This document shows, one piece after another, positions 24,764-33,048 of a stretch of DNA of 64,000 bases. The number at the start of each line of letters is the position of its first letter. Position 1 is the first letter of the stretch. The translations under genes and the position numbers were made by a program. The notes under the pieces were generated by a model. That model ran no database searches and was not told the origin of the DNA. It saw nothing but the letters and a program-made list of their open reading frames with translations. Source of the stretch: CAYSYM01 sp964435115 (GTDB taxonomy: Bacteria; Chloroflexota; UBA6077; CF-72); the NCBI GenBank assembly GCA_964435115.1, contig CAYSYM010000010.1, forward strand, positions 20,939 to 84,938, read 5' to 3'.

Positions 24764-25606
24764 CTATGACCGCTCTTCCGTCTCCTCGCCCTCTTCGGCT
24801 GCCAGGGCTTCCAGTGGCGTCTCGTCGCTGGCCTCCAGGTCGGCCGGGGCGACTTCCGCCTCCTCTTCGAGCAGCTCCTCTTCTTCCTCTTCTTCCTCCT
24901 CCACCTCGTACCGCAGCATGCCTTCGCGGGCGTACGACCGGAAGGCGCCCTCGGGCGCCGCGGACGGGCGGAACGACGGGCGGTTGCCCATGGACGGCGC
25001 CCGGTGCGTCTCGCGGATGATCACGTTGACGGCCTGATCAGCGGCGGCGGTGACGAACACCGAGTACCGGTTCCCCATCCCGAGCAGTCGAACCAGATGG
25101 TGCTCCAGCTTCGGCTCGATGCGTCCGACCTCGTTGCCGGCGAGGTCGGTCACGGCGATCTGCGCACCCCGCAGGTCGAGTCGGAGCTGGTCGCCGGCCG
25201 TCAGCTTGGCCACCACGTCCGAGCGCCGCACGTCCGTGAGCTGCGTCACGGTTGTCTTGCCGCTCTCTTCGATGAACAGCCGCGGGTCCAGGGCGGTCGG
25301 GGTCGACGTGGCGCCTCCGCCCTCGGCCACGCGCGCCAGCCGCTGCAGGTTCTTGGCGGCGATGCCATTGGCCGGGTCGAGCTTGACCGCATGGGTGTAC
25401 GCATCGCGTGCCTCGGCGTAGCGGCCGAGCTCCATGAGCGCCTTGCCCAGACGGTTGTAGGCGTCCACGTCGTTGGGGAACAGCTCCAGGATCTCACGGT
25501 TCGCCTGAGCGGCCTCATCCCAGCGGTTCTTCATCGCCAGGCTGATAGCCTGCTCGGACCTCACCCGCCTCTGGCGGGTCCGGTCGTCGGAAGGAAGCGC
25601 AGCCAT
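24764..25606 (-). CDS. TPR protein with acidic C-terminus
   Basis: 280 aa. At least two TPR units at residues about 15-90 (EQAISLAMKNRWDEAAQANR, GKALMELGRYAEARDAYTHA). A middle beta-rich domain follows (LRLDLRGAQIAVTDLAGNEV), then a long Glu-rich tail with runs of six or more glutamates. No signal or membrane segment. Probably a cytosolic scaffold. The middle domain is unknown to me. The start ATG is followed 337 nt upstream by a divergent small gene. Confidence 0.8.
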   Translation of the reverse strand: MAALPSDDRTRQRRVRSEQAISLAMKNRWDEAAQANREILELFPNDVDAYNRLGKALMELGRYAEARDAYTHAVKLDPANGIAAKNLQRLARVAEGGGATSTPTALDPRLFIEESGKTTVTQLTDVRRSDVVAKLTAGDQLRLDLRGAQIAVTDLAGNEVGRIEPKLEHHLVRLLGMGNRYSVFVTAAADQAVNVIIRETHRAPSMGNRPSFRPSAAPEGAFRSYAREGMLRYEVEEEEEEEEELLEEEAEVAPADLEASDETPLEALAAEEGEETEERS

Positions 25607-25943
25607 AACTACCTACACCTTGGGCGAGCATCGCCGCCGAACGACTTCAGGATAGCCGCGGAGTGCGCAGACCACGGAGGCGCAGGAATCCGCTCGGACG
25701 GAGGTCCGATGAGTCTAGCGCTCGCCCCGGCCGCCTGCAAAAGACGGCTCCCTTCAGCGCCTGCCTCGCCAGCAGCGGCGCTGGGGCGATCTGTGGCGCC
25801 GGCTGCTGGCGCGTACGCGGGGCGCGCCGTTCCGGGCGGCCCAGCTCGTGGGGCAGGAACGGCACGGCGCCGGGGGCCTGCGGACCGAGCCCGCAGCCGG
25901 CGGACGAGCGGTCCGGTACCAAGGTCCGGGGCAGGGTGGGGCG
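25607..25943. other. divergent intergenic region without a supported gene
   Basis: Lies between the TPR gene (minus) and a small zinc-ribbon gene (plus). Several overlapping open frames exist but look like composition artefacts. It should hold both promoters; I could not pick convincing -35/-10 boxes. Confidence 0.5.
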
Positions 25944-26213
25944 ATGCCTGATTGCACTGCCGAGAGCGACGCCGTAGGGTCCCGGGACGTGTCGGCGAAG
26001 CTGAGCGAGCGAGGCGCCCGGGTGCGGCGCGTGAAGTGGGTGGAGCTTTCGTGTCTGCTGTGCGGCGAGTGGGCCGCGACACTCGAAGGGGGCTCGATCC
26101 TCCGCCCCCGCTCGGCCGGCAGCGCGCGCATTGCCGGCGGCCGCGTCGTGTGCGGCCGCTGTGGCGGCGGGCTCTCCCCGACGGACCGGGGCGAGCGCGT
26201 GCACTTCGTCTGA
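25944..26213 (+). CDS. small zinc-ribbon hypothetical protein
   Basis: 89 aa with a CLLCG...CGRCG pair (about residues 45-70) and a preceding basic segment (ARVRRVKWVELS). This is a zinc-ribbon layout often seen in small regulators or nucleic-acid-binding proteins. ATG 25944 has a GGGTGGGG stretch upstream as a weak ribosome-binding site. An in-frame ATG at 25848 is less likely. Convergent with the GGDEF gene at 26411. Confidence 0.55.
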   Translation: MPDCTAESDAVGSRDVSAKLSERGARVRRVKWVELSCLLCGEWAATLEGGSILRPRSAGSARIAGGRVVCGRCGGGLSPTDRGERVHFV

Positions 26214-26410
26214 GGCTCCGTGCCCGGGCCGGGCAGACGGCCGACTGCCTCTCCGCCGTCCGCCAGGCGCCAGAGTCGTGGGCTCGGCGAGGTGCGGCGC
26301 GGCTGAAGGCCGGTCCGAGGACTCCCGCCGCGTCGCACCTCCTCATCCGTGCGCGCTGGGCGCTCAGGCGGCACGTGCGCCAGCCCGCGCCCGCCTTCGA
26401 TCCGCGCGGC

Positions 26411-27331
26411 TCAGCTCAGGAGCGAGCGGCTGGCGACACTCACGCCAGCCGCTCGCGCAAACGCGGCGGCCTGCTGTGCCTCGTTGAGGAGGTCCTCGAC
26501 TGTCGCGGCGTCGTCCGGGAATTCGGCGACGCCAACGCAGATCGCCTGGCCTGCCTCGCCTGCGAGTCGGTCGACGAGCTTGGAGGCGGCCGCCAGGGCG
26601 CCCTCAAGCACCGTGTGCGGCAGCATGAGCAGGAGTCCCTCGCCGTAGTGTCCGAGGCTATCCTGGCGTCTGATTATCGACTGCACGTCCTCGACGAGCC
26701 GCTTCAGGCTGCCCAGGTCCGATCCTGGCTCGGGCGCCGCCGACGGGGGCAGAGCCCCAGCGAGCAGCAGGAGCGTGACCGGGTAGGCATAGCGGCGGGC
26801 GCGCTCCACCTCGTCCGCCAGCCGGCGCAGGAGGTGCTCCTCCTTCAGGAGGCCCGTCGTCTCGTCGTGCGCCACCAGGGCGCGGAGGGTCTGCGCTTGC
26901 AGGCTGATCCCGTCGCGGACCCGCTCGAGCTGGCGCGCCACCACCGCGGCCAGGCTGCCGGCCGCGACGAGGGCACCGGCCTCCGCCGCAGCCCGGGCCA
27001 GGAAGGCGCTGCCGGTCGACTCGGCCGCCCCGATGGTGAGCGCCAGGTGCGCTCCGCTCAGGCCGGCGACGGCCAGCAGCGTGCCCAGCGGTCCGGCGGC
27101 AGGGAATGGGCGGACCAGCGAGGCAGCGACGACGAAGCCGAGGAGCGTCCAGGCGAGGAAGCGGGTGTCTGCGGGGTCCACCAGGCCGATGAGCGCCGCG
27201 CTCGCCAGCACCACCAGGCCCAGCGCCGCGACCGTGACGTCGAGCGACCGCTCGGCGGCGGTCCCGACGCGTGGCTCGGCGGGCGCTGGCGTCTCCACTG
27301 CCACCTTGCCTGCTGGGGCGCTCACCATCAT
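26411..27331 (-). CDS. membrane protein with degenerate GGDEF domain
   Basis: 306 aa. About four membrane helices (residues 30-130) precede a GGDEF-type domain with HDETTGLLKEEHLLRRLADE and a C-terminal AICVGVAEFPDDAATVEDLL. The active-site GGDEF is replaced by HYGEG (LGHYGEGLLLML), and the metal-binding Asp is missing, so cyclase activity is unlikely. It may instead bind nucleotide or protein. As last gene of the polysaccharide operon it may serve as a membrane c-di-GMP or partner-sensing component. Confidence 0.8.
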   Translation of the reverse strand: MMVSAPAGKVAVETPAPAEPRVGTAAERSLDVTVAALGLVVLASAALIGLVDPADTRFLAWTLLGFVVAASLVRPFPAAGPLGTLLAVAGLSGAHLALTIGAAESTGSAFLARAAAEAGALVAAGSLAAVVARQLERVRDGISLQAQTLRALVAHDETTGLLKEEHLLRRLADEVERARRYAYPVTLLLLAGALPPSAAPEPGSDLGSLKRLVEDVQSIIRRQDSLGHYGEGLLLMLPHTVLEGALAAASKLVDRLAGEAGQAICVGVAEFPDDAATVEDLLNEAQQAAAFARAAGVSVASRSLLS

Positions 27332-27356
27332 CTGCTCTCCCTGGACCTCCGGGGCG

Positions 27357-29492
27357 CTAGCGCGTGCGCTGGTACGCGCCCACGCCCAGCACCACCAGCG
27401 TGGCGAGCACGACCGCAGCCGCGGCCCCGCGCAGCGGATCGAGCCCGGCGCGAAGCACCTCCGGCGCCGCGGGGGACACCGCCGCCGCTGGAGCCGAGAG
27501 CCGGCCCTCGCGGTCGACGAGGGTGACGGTGCCCGCCAGCTTGCCGGGGGTGAGGGCGTTAGCGGCGGGCACGAGCAGGTCGGGTTGCGTGGCCGAGACG
27601 TACAGCACCAGCCGTTCGGGATTCCACGCCGAGCGCTCCTCGCCGACGACGCCGAGTGGCTCCAGCGGCCTGGTGCGCTCGACCGGGTTGAGCCCGGCCC
27701 GCTGGCTGGCCACCAGCGCCAGCGGGTTCCCCGCGGACGTCCCGTAGACGATCAGGTCACGGACCGCTAGCTCGGCGTCCGCGAACTGCTCGGGGAGGCC
27801 GGCCTCCAGGCCGAGCGCGTCCCCACTCGCCCACCGGCCGAGCGCGGCGGCGACCGCCAGGCTGCCAGCGCGCTCGGCGGGATCGGCCGGCAGCAGGAGC
27901 GCCGTTGGCGCGACCACCTGGTTGGCCACGAACGGGTACGGGTACGCAGCCAGGTCGGGCCCACCGGCGCCGCCCCGCTGCGGCACACTGAGCGTCGTTG
28001 AAGCCAGCAGGGTGACGAAGGCGCGCTCCTCCGCCAGCGCCCCGCAACCGGGTGTGGGCGGGAGGTACAGGTTGAAGCCGACCCTGAGCGTGTTGAGACC
28101 CGGCCGGAGCACACCGGCCGGGATGGCCACGCGCGCCGTGGACACCCCTGCCGGACCGGCCTCAAGCGGCGTCGAGGTGACGGCGACCCCGTTGACCTCG
28201 ACAGTCGCCGAGGAGCGGCCACGGTCCAGCCCCGGCGAGGGACTGGTGACGAGCTCCAGCGTCGCGGGCTTCTCAGGATCTGGCACCCCGGCGGTGAAGG
28301 CCAGCGTGTACAGGGACGTGCCCTGGCCGCTGTACGTCAGGTTCGACTGGCCGAGACCACGCAGCGAGAGCTGGAGGGTGTCGCCCTGACCGAGGACGTC
28401 CGCCTCGTACACCCGGGGCGCAGCAGGCACCACGGCGACCTGTCGGGCCGCGGCGCCACGCACCGTCCACGCCGCGAGCGCCGCGCCAGCCTTGGCCACC
28501 CCCTCCGGCGACGCGCCGGTCAGCGCCAGGAGGGCGCGCCGCTCATTCCACGGCGAGCGCCCCACCGCGATCACCCCGTCGTCCGGGCGCGCCGCCTCCC
28601 CATCCGCGGAGAGCCAGGTGCCAGGAGTACCCGGGCGCCAGCGCAGGGCGAGCTGCTCAGCCGCCTGCTCCACGAGCGGGAGCTCATCGCGCGCGCCGAC
28701 GAGGACGACGTGGCTGGCGCCGAGGAGCTCAGGCGTGACCTGGTCAGCCGACCGGAGCTGGAGACCGGGGAGCCCGCCACCGCCGCCCTGGCCCAGGCGA
28801 GCGGCCAACCGCGCCGCCGCCGTGAACGACGCCCGCGTTGCCTGGGCGGGCACGACCACCACGATGGGCGCTTGCGTCTCCCCGGGCACGGCCAGGAACG
28901 GACGGGGGAAGTCGGCGAGGGTCGGCGCCACCGCACCGGCCCGCTCGCCTGGCACGAAGCTGAGCGACGAGTCGCGGAAGAGCGTGACGAAGCGGCCGGG
29001 GAGGTCGGGATCCTGGCAATCGTCCCCCGCGGTCCTGAGGCTGAACCGGAGGCCGACGCGATTCAGGCCCGGCTTGAACGCCTCCCGCGGCAGGCTCGCG
29101 GTGGCCGCGCGCCGGCTCGGGCCGGCCACGTCGCCGATCGGCATGCTCCAGACCGCCACGTCGTTGACGCTCACGGTGACGGCCGAAGGCGCGCTCAGCA
29201 TCGGCGACGGCGCGAAGGCGAGCCGCAACGTCGCGTCGCCGGCCAGCCCGGCGGACGGCGCGGTGACCCAGAGGTCCAGCGCTGGCGACAGGCCGCGGGC
29301 GGTGTAGTCGCCGAGCTGCAGCGACTCGAACGTCACCACGATCGGCGTCGCCTCCTCGGCCAGGGCGGCGCCGCTCGCCAGCGCCAGCGCTGCCAGGCTG
29401 GCGATCGCGAGCGCCCCGCCGAGACGACGCAGGAGGAGGCGGCTCGGGCCGACCGGGGTAGGGACTCTGGGGTGTGAGGCGTGCGTGCTCAT
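27357..29492 (-). CDS. bcsB: BcsB-like cellulose synthase accessory subunit
   Basis: 711 aa. A signal peptide (LGGALAIASLAALALASGAA) leads to paired carbohydrate-binding and flavodoxin-like domains of BcsB (LDLWVTAPSAGLAGDATLRL, VLVGARDELPLVEQ; the repeat starts near TLQLSLRGLGQSN), and a single C-terminal helix (AAAAVVLATLVVLGVGAY). BcsB guides the nascent glucan on the outer side of the membrane and activates BcsA. ATG 29492 overlaps the upstream stop by 4 nt. No BcsC, BcsZ or PilZ domain is in the operon, as expected for a single-membrane cell. Confidence 0.88.
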   Translation of the reverse strand: MSTHASHPRVPTPVGPSRLLLRRLGGALAIASLAALALASGAALAEEATPIVVTFESLQLGDYTARGLSPALDLWVTAPSAGLAGDATLRLAFAPSPMLSAPSAVTVSVNDVAVWSMPIGDVAGPSRRAATASLPREAFKPGLNRVGLRFSLRTAGDDCQDPDLPGRFVTLFRDSSLSFVPGERAGAVAPTLADFPRPFLAVPGETQAPIVVVVPAQATRASFTAAARLAARLGQGGGGGLPGLQLRSADQVTPELLGASHVVLVGARDELPLVEQAAEQLALRWRPGTPGTWLSADGEAARPDDGVIAVGRSPWNERRALLALTGASPEGVAKAGAALAAWTVRGAAARQVAVVPAAPRVYEADVLGQGDTLQLSLRGLGQSNLTYSGQGTSLYTLAFTAGVPDPEKPATLELVTSPSPGLDRGRSSATVEVNGVAVTSTPLEAGPAGVSTARVAIPAGVLRPGLNTLRVGFNLYLPPTPGCGALAEERAFVTLLASTTLSVPQRGGAGGPDLAAYPYPFVANQVVAPTALLLPADPAERAGSLAVAAALGRWASGDALGLEAGLPEQFADAELAVRDLIVYGTSAGNPLALVASQRAGLNPVERTRPLEPLGVVGEERSAWNPERLVLYVSATQPDLLVPAANALTPGKLAGTVTLVDREGRLSAPAAAVSPAAPEVLRAGLDPLRGAAAAVVLATLVVLGVGAYQRTR

Positions 29493-31237
29493 GTGTCGCT
29501 CGCCGACCCGCCGGCCCAGCGGTAAATCACCAGCTCGCCGTTGTCGAACGCCACCTCGTACCCCTGGATCCGGTCGCCGACCAGCAGGGCTCCACCGACG
29601 CGGTCGTTCGGGCGATCGCGGGACGCCGGGCCGAGCACCACGATCCACGCGATGGGCGGGCGCGGCTGGACGAGCGCCGTCTCCCACAGCGCGGGCACGG
29701 AGGTCCCGACGTAGTCACGCAGGGGCCGGCCGGCCTCGGTGAAGAAGATCTGCGCTTCCGGCTGGAGCGCGTCGTCCACCAGCACCAGGCCATCGCGCGG
29801 CTGGTCGCGGAGCCAGGCCGCTGCCTGGAAGCTGGCGCTGGCGCCCCGCCGCTGCAGCGCGCCCTCGGCAACCACCACCGGCCCGCCGGGAGCCAGGAGC
29901 AGGCTCGCGCCCGAGGCGAGCGCCACCAGCCACACCGCCGCCGCGCCCGTCAGGCTCACGCGTGAGGGCGCTGGACCTGTGGGCCGCGCCGGCCCCGCGC
30001 GGCGCCGCACGCTGGCCGACAGGGTTGCCCCGAGCCCTGCGGCGCGCGCTACCAGGGGCGCCAGCGCGGCCACGCTGACGGCCACGAGCGGCGCCACCAT
30101 CGCGCCGTAGCGCACGTTGAACAACCCCTCCGGGTTGGCCGCCCGGGTCACGATGACGCTCTGGCCCAGCGGCAGCGCGAGCAGGTAGAAGAGGAACGGC
30201 GCGGTGAGCACCAGGGGCGCCAGCAGCGCCGGCTCTCGACGGGCGCGGAGCAGCGCCGCCAGCAGACCGGCCACAGCCAGGAGGCTGGGAAGGGCGCCCA
30301 GGTTCTCGACCACCGCCTGCCCGTAGGTCAGCACCGTCTGCCCCAGGTTGTCCACTTCCGGAGGCCGGCCGTCGACCGTGGGGATGACGCCGCGCGCGGC
30401 CAGGTCGGCCACGATGGTGGCCGAGGCGTACGTCCCTCGAAAGAACTCCAGCGCGTCCCCGAAGACCAGCAGGTTGTAGAGCAGCCACAACGCTACAGCG
30501 TTGGCGGGTGCGACGGCGTAGGTGATGGAGATGCCTTCGGTGAGGCGGCGGTCACGGAGCCAGGCGTAGCTGGCCGCCAGGAGGACGAGCCCCGCCAGGC
30601 CGGCGAGCATCCAGCCGTCGTAGCGCGACAGCAGCGCGCCCGCGGCCCCCACGGAGGCGCGGATGATCGCCGCCGGGCGCACCTGGCGGTGGCCGAAGCC
30701 GTCGAGCGCCTCGGCCACGCCGGCGCCGGCCAGGCTGGTGAAGGCCAGCGCCGGCGCCTCGGTCAGCGGCGTGACGAAGAAGGCGAGCGTGTTCGGGTTG
30801 GCCACGAACAGCCCGGCCGCGAGCAGGCCCCCGGCCGGCCCGCCCGCGAACCAGCCCAGGCGATACAGCGCCCCCACCGTGAGCTGCAAGTAGACGAGCC
30901 CGGCCAGGGCGCCGGCCAGGCCGGCGCGCCAGATGGGGTCCAGCGCGGAGAGCGGCGCCAGCAGCAGCGGCGGCAGCGGCAGCCAGACCGTCCCGAGCTG
31001 CGCCAGCCCCGGGTTGAGGGAATCGAACACGCGGCGGGCGATCACCTCGTGGGAGAGCGCATCGCCGTACGCGCGCAGCCAGTCGAAGCGCCACGCCAGG
31101 GCCGTCGCCACCAGCCACAGCAGCAGGGCGACCAGGCGGACCCCCTTGGGCACGTGGACGGCTGGAGCCGCTCCCTCGGCGGCCCGCGGTACGCGGCGGG
31201 CGCGGGCGGGTGGCCGTACCGCGGCGACGGCGTTCAC
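29489..31237 (-). CDS. polytopic GT-C-like glycosyltransferase (1)
   Basis: 582 aa. About 11-12 hydrophobic helices fill residues 30-470, then a soluble C-terminal domain of about 110 residues (LRDQPRDGLVLVDDALQPEA and onward). An early acidic loop (RAYGDALSHEVIARRVFDSL) resembles the first extracytoplasmic loop of GT-C enzymes, where the catalytic acid sits. These use polyprenyl-linked sugars. It overlaps its neighbours by 4 nt on both sides and is paralogous in layout to the upstream gene. Confidence 0.7.
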   Translation of the reverse strand: MNAVAAVRPPARARRVPRAAEGAAPAVHVPKGVRLVALLLWLVATALAWRFDWLRAYGDALSHEVIARRVFDSLNPGLAQLGTVWLPLPPLLLAPLSALDPIWRAGLAGALAGLVYLQLTVGALYRLGWFAGGPAGGLLAAGLFVANPNTLAFFVTPLTEAPALAFTSLAGAGVAEALDGFGHRQVRPAAIIRASVGAAGALLSRYDGWMLAGLAGLVLLAASYAWLRDRRLTEGISITYAVAPANAVALWLLYNLLVFGDALEFFRGTYASATIVADLAARGVIPTVDGRPPEVDNLGQTVLTYGQAVVENLGALPSLLAVAGLLAALLRARREPALLAPLVLTAPFLFYLLALPLGQSVIVTRAANPEGLFNVRYGAMVAPLVAVSVAALAPLVARAAGLGATLSASVRRRAGPARPTGPAPSRVSLTGAAAVWLVALASGASLLLAPGGPVVVAEGALQRRGASASFQAAAWLRDQPRDGLVLVDDALQPEAQIFFTEAGRPLRDYVGTSVPALWETALVQPRPPIAWIVVLGPASRDRPNDRVGGALLVGDRIQGYEVAFDNGELVIYRWAGGSASDT

Positions 31238-33048
31238 GCGCCCCGCCTCCCATCACGCCACACCGCCGGCCGGCTTGCGGCTGGCGGCTCGCGCTGGCTC
31301 GCGCGCCCGGGCTCCGGCGCCGCCACGACTTCGTACAGGCGCCAGCGCGGCACGTCCGTGCCCGGCCACTCGCCGAGGAGGCGGAGCCCCGGCCCACCCC
31401 GGCTGAAGAGCTCCGGCCGACGGTCGCCCACCAGGTCCAGGCCAGGCTGCGGCCCGGGCACCAGCAGGTAGCGCACGTACGCCTCGGGACGATCGAGCGC
31501 CGCCTCGAACTCTCGACTGCGCGTGGTGAGGAAGCGGCTCGCGTCGCCGCTGAAGACGATGGCGTGGTCGGCGCGGATCTCGTCCGCCAGGATGCGCCCG
31601 GCAGGCAGGTCGCGGAGCACACCGCCAAGCGTGCGCTCCGGCGCTCGCGTCGCGGCCGGGTCCACCTCATCCTGGCGGCCGAGCTCGGTCAGGCGGATCA
31701 CGCCGAGCAGCCGCGGCTCGTCGACCTGGACGATGTCGGTGCGCGAGAAGCTCAGCGCGGTCACCAGGGACGATGCGACCAGGGCTAGCACCAGGAGCGC
31801 CGGCCGCGCCGTGCTCCACCCGCGGCGAAGCCCCTGGGTGGCGTAGACGAGCCCGACGACGCTGAGCGGGATCACGTAGATCTGGAAGCGGGTCCAGCCG
31901 AAACTCTGGCCGGACACGTGCAGCGCGAGCTGGAAGAGCGGGAACGAGCCGAGCAGCGCGGCCAGCGCGTAGGCCACCGCATCCCGCCTGGCCACGAGTC
32001 GCCACACGAGCAGAGCCAGGGCGAGGAAGACCGCGGGGTAGACGGCCAGCAGCACGCGGACGACGTACTCAGCCGCGCCCCCGACATTGCCAACCAGGCC
32101 GGCTAAGGTCGGATTGCCCTGCAGGAATTCGACCGCTTGCTGCTGGTTCGAACCGCGGCCAACCAGGAAGTAGAGCGGGTTCCCCATGATCAGCCAGTTG
32201 GCGAACAGCCACATGAAGATGGTGTAGGCCAATGGAGCGGCGTACGAGAGCAGGGCTGCCTCCAGCTCCAGCGGCGTGCGCCAGCGGTGCTGCAGCAGCG
32301 GGGCCGTAGCCAGCAGGAGCCCGAGTGCCAGGCCGAGCGCCAGGCCCTCGTACCGGGTCAGGAACGCGGCGCCAGCCGCCAGACCCATCACAGACCCGTT
32401 CACATAGGCTTGAACCGACCTCTCCGCTGTGAGGGTCTCGCGCAGCAGGAGCACACTGGCCAGGGTGAAGAAGAGCATGATCTGCTCGGACATCCCGTTG
32501 ATGGAGTAGAGCAAGATCATGGGGTTCGTCTGGTAGGCGGCGAGGACGGCCCAGCGAAGGCGCCGCTCGGGCAGCCACGGCCGCAAGATCTCGTTCAGGA
32601 CGACGAGCGCGCCCGCGGCGAACAGGGCGGTCGGGATGTTCGGCGTGAAGCCCGTGGCGAGCAGAGGCGGCACCGCTGCGAATGGGACCTGTACCAGGCC
32701 GGGGATCGGCGGCCAGATGAAGCCGAGGTTGGCGAGATTGGGGCCGCCGGCGGAGAGTACGCTCGCCGCGGCGAAGGCGCGCGAGAGCGCATCGCCGAAG
32801 TAGTAGTGGTAGCGAAAGGCCAGCACCGCTGACAGCGCCAGCAGGACCGTCGAGGCGAACGCGAACAGCACCAGGTTCTCGCTCGGGCCGGCCGGCCGCC
32901 GTGCCGGGGACGCCCCCACGGCGCCTGGGCGCAGGCCGGGCGCGTCGCGCTGCCTCTCGAGGGGGCCACGCGCGCGGGCCGTATCGGCGGCGATCCGGGC
33001 CAGACCCGGGGCTACGGGCGTCCTGGGCGCGACCGGGATCGACGTCAC
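31234..33048 (-). CDS. polytopic GT-C-like glycosyltransferase (2)
   Basis: 604 aa. Similar plan to the preceding paralogue: first loop with YHYYFGDALSRAFAAASVLS, many helices, and a soluble C-terminal domain (GRILADEIRADHAIVFSGDA and onward). GDALSR here and GDALSH in the paralogue align, giving a shared candidate catalytic Asp. The GTG start at 33048 overlaps the upstream stop by 4 nt. The pair may add side groups to the polymer or build a lipid-linked precursor; that is inference. Confidence 0.7.
   Translation of the reverse strand: MTSIPVAPRTPVAPGLARIAADTARARGPLERQRDAPGLRPGAVGASPARRPAGPSENLVLFAFASTVLLALSAVLAFRYHYYFGDALSRAFAAASVLSAGGPNLANLGFIWPPIPGLVQVPFAAVPPLLATGFTPNIPTALFAAGALVVLNEILRPWLPERRLRWAVLAAYQTNPMILLYSINGMSEQIMLFFTLASVLLLRETLTAERSVQAYVNGSVMGLAAGAAFLTRYEGLALGLALGLLLATAPLLQHRWRTPLELEAALLSYAAPLAYTIFMWLFANWLIMGNPLYFLVGRGSNQQQAVEFLQGNPTLAGLVGNVGGAAEYVVRVLLAVYPAVFLALALLVWRLVARRDAVAYALAALLGSFPLFQLALHVSGQSFGWTRFQIYVIPLSVVGLVYATQGLRRGWSTARPALLVLALVASSLVTALSFSRTDIVQVDEPRLLGVIRLTELGRQDEVDPAATRAPERTLGGVLRDLPAGRILADEIRADHAIVFSGDASRFLTTRSREFEAALDRPEAYVRYLLVPGPQPGLDLVGDRRPELFSRGGPGLRLLGEWPGTDVPRWRLYEVVAAPEPGRASQREPPAASRPAVWRDGRRGA

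Noticed and set aside
25609..26346. 245-codon minus-strand frame
   Set aside because: Arg/Pro/Ser-rich shadow opposite the small zinc-ribbon gene, with no ribosome-binding site or motif.
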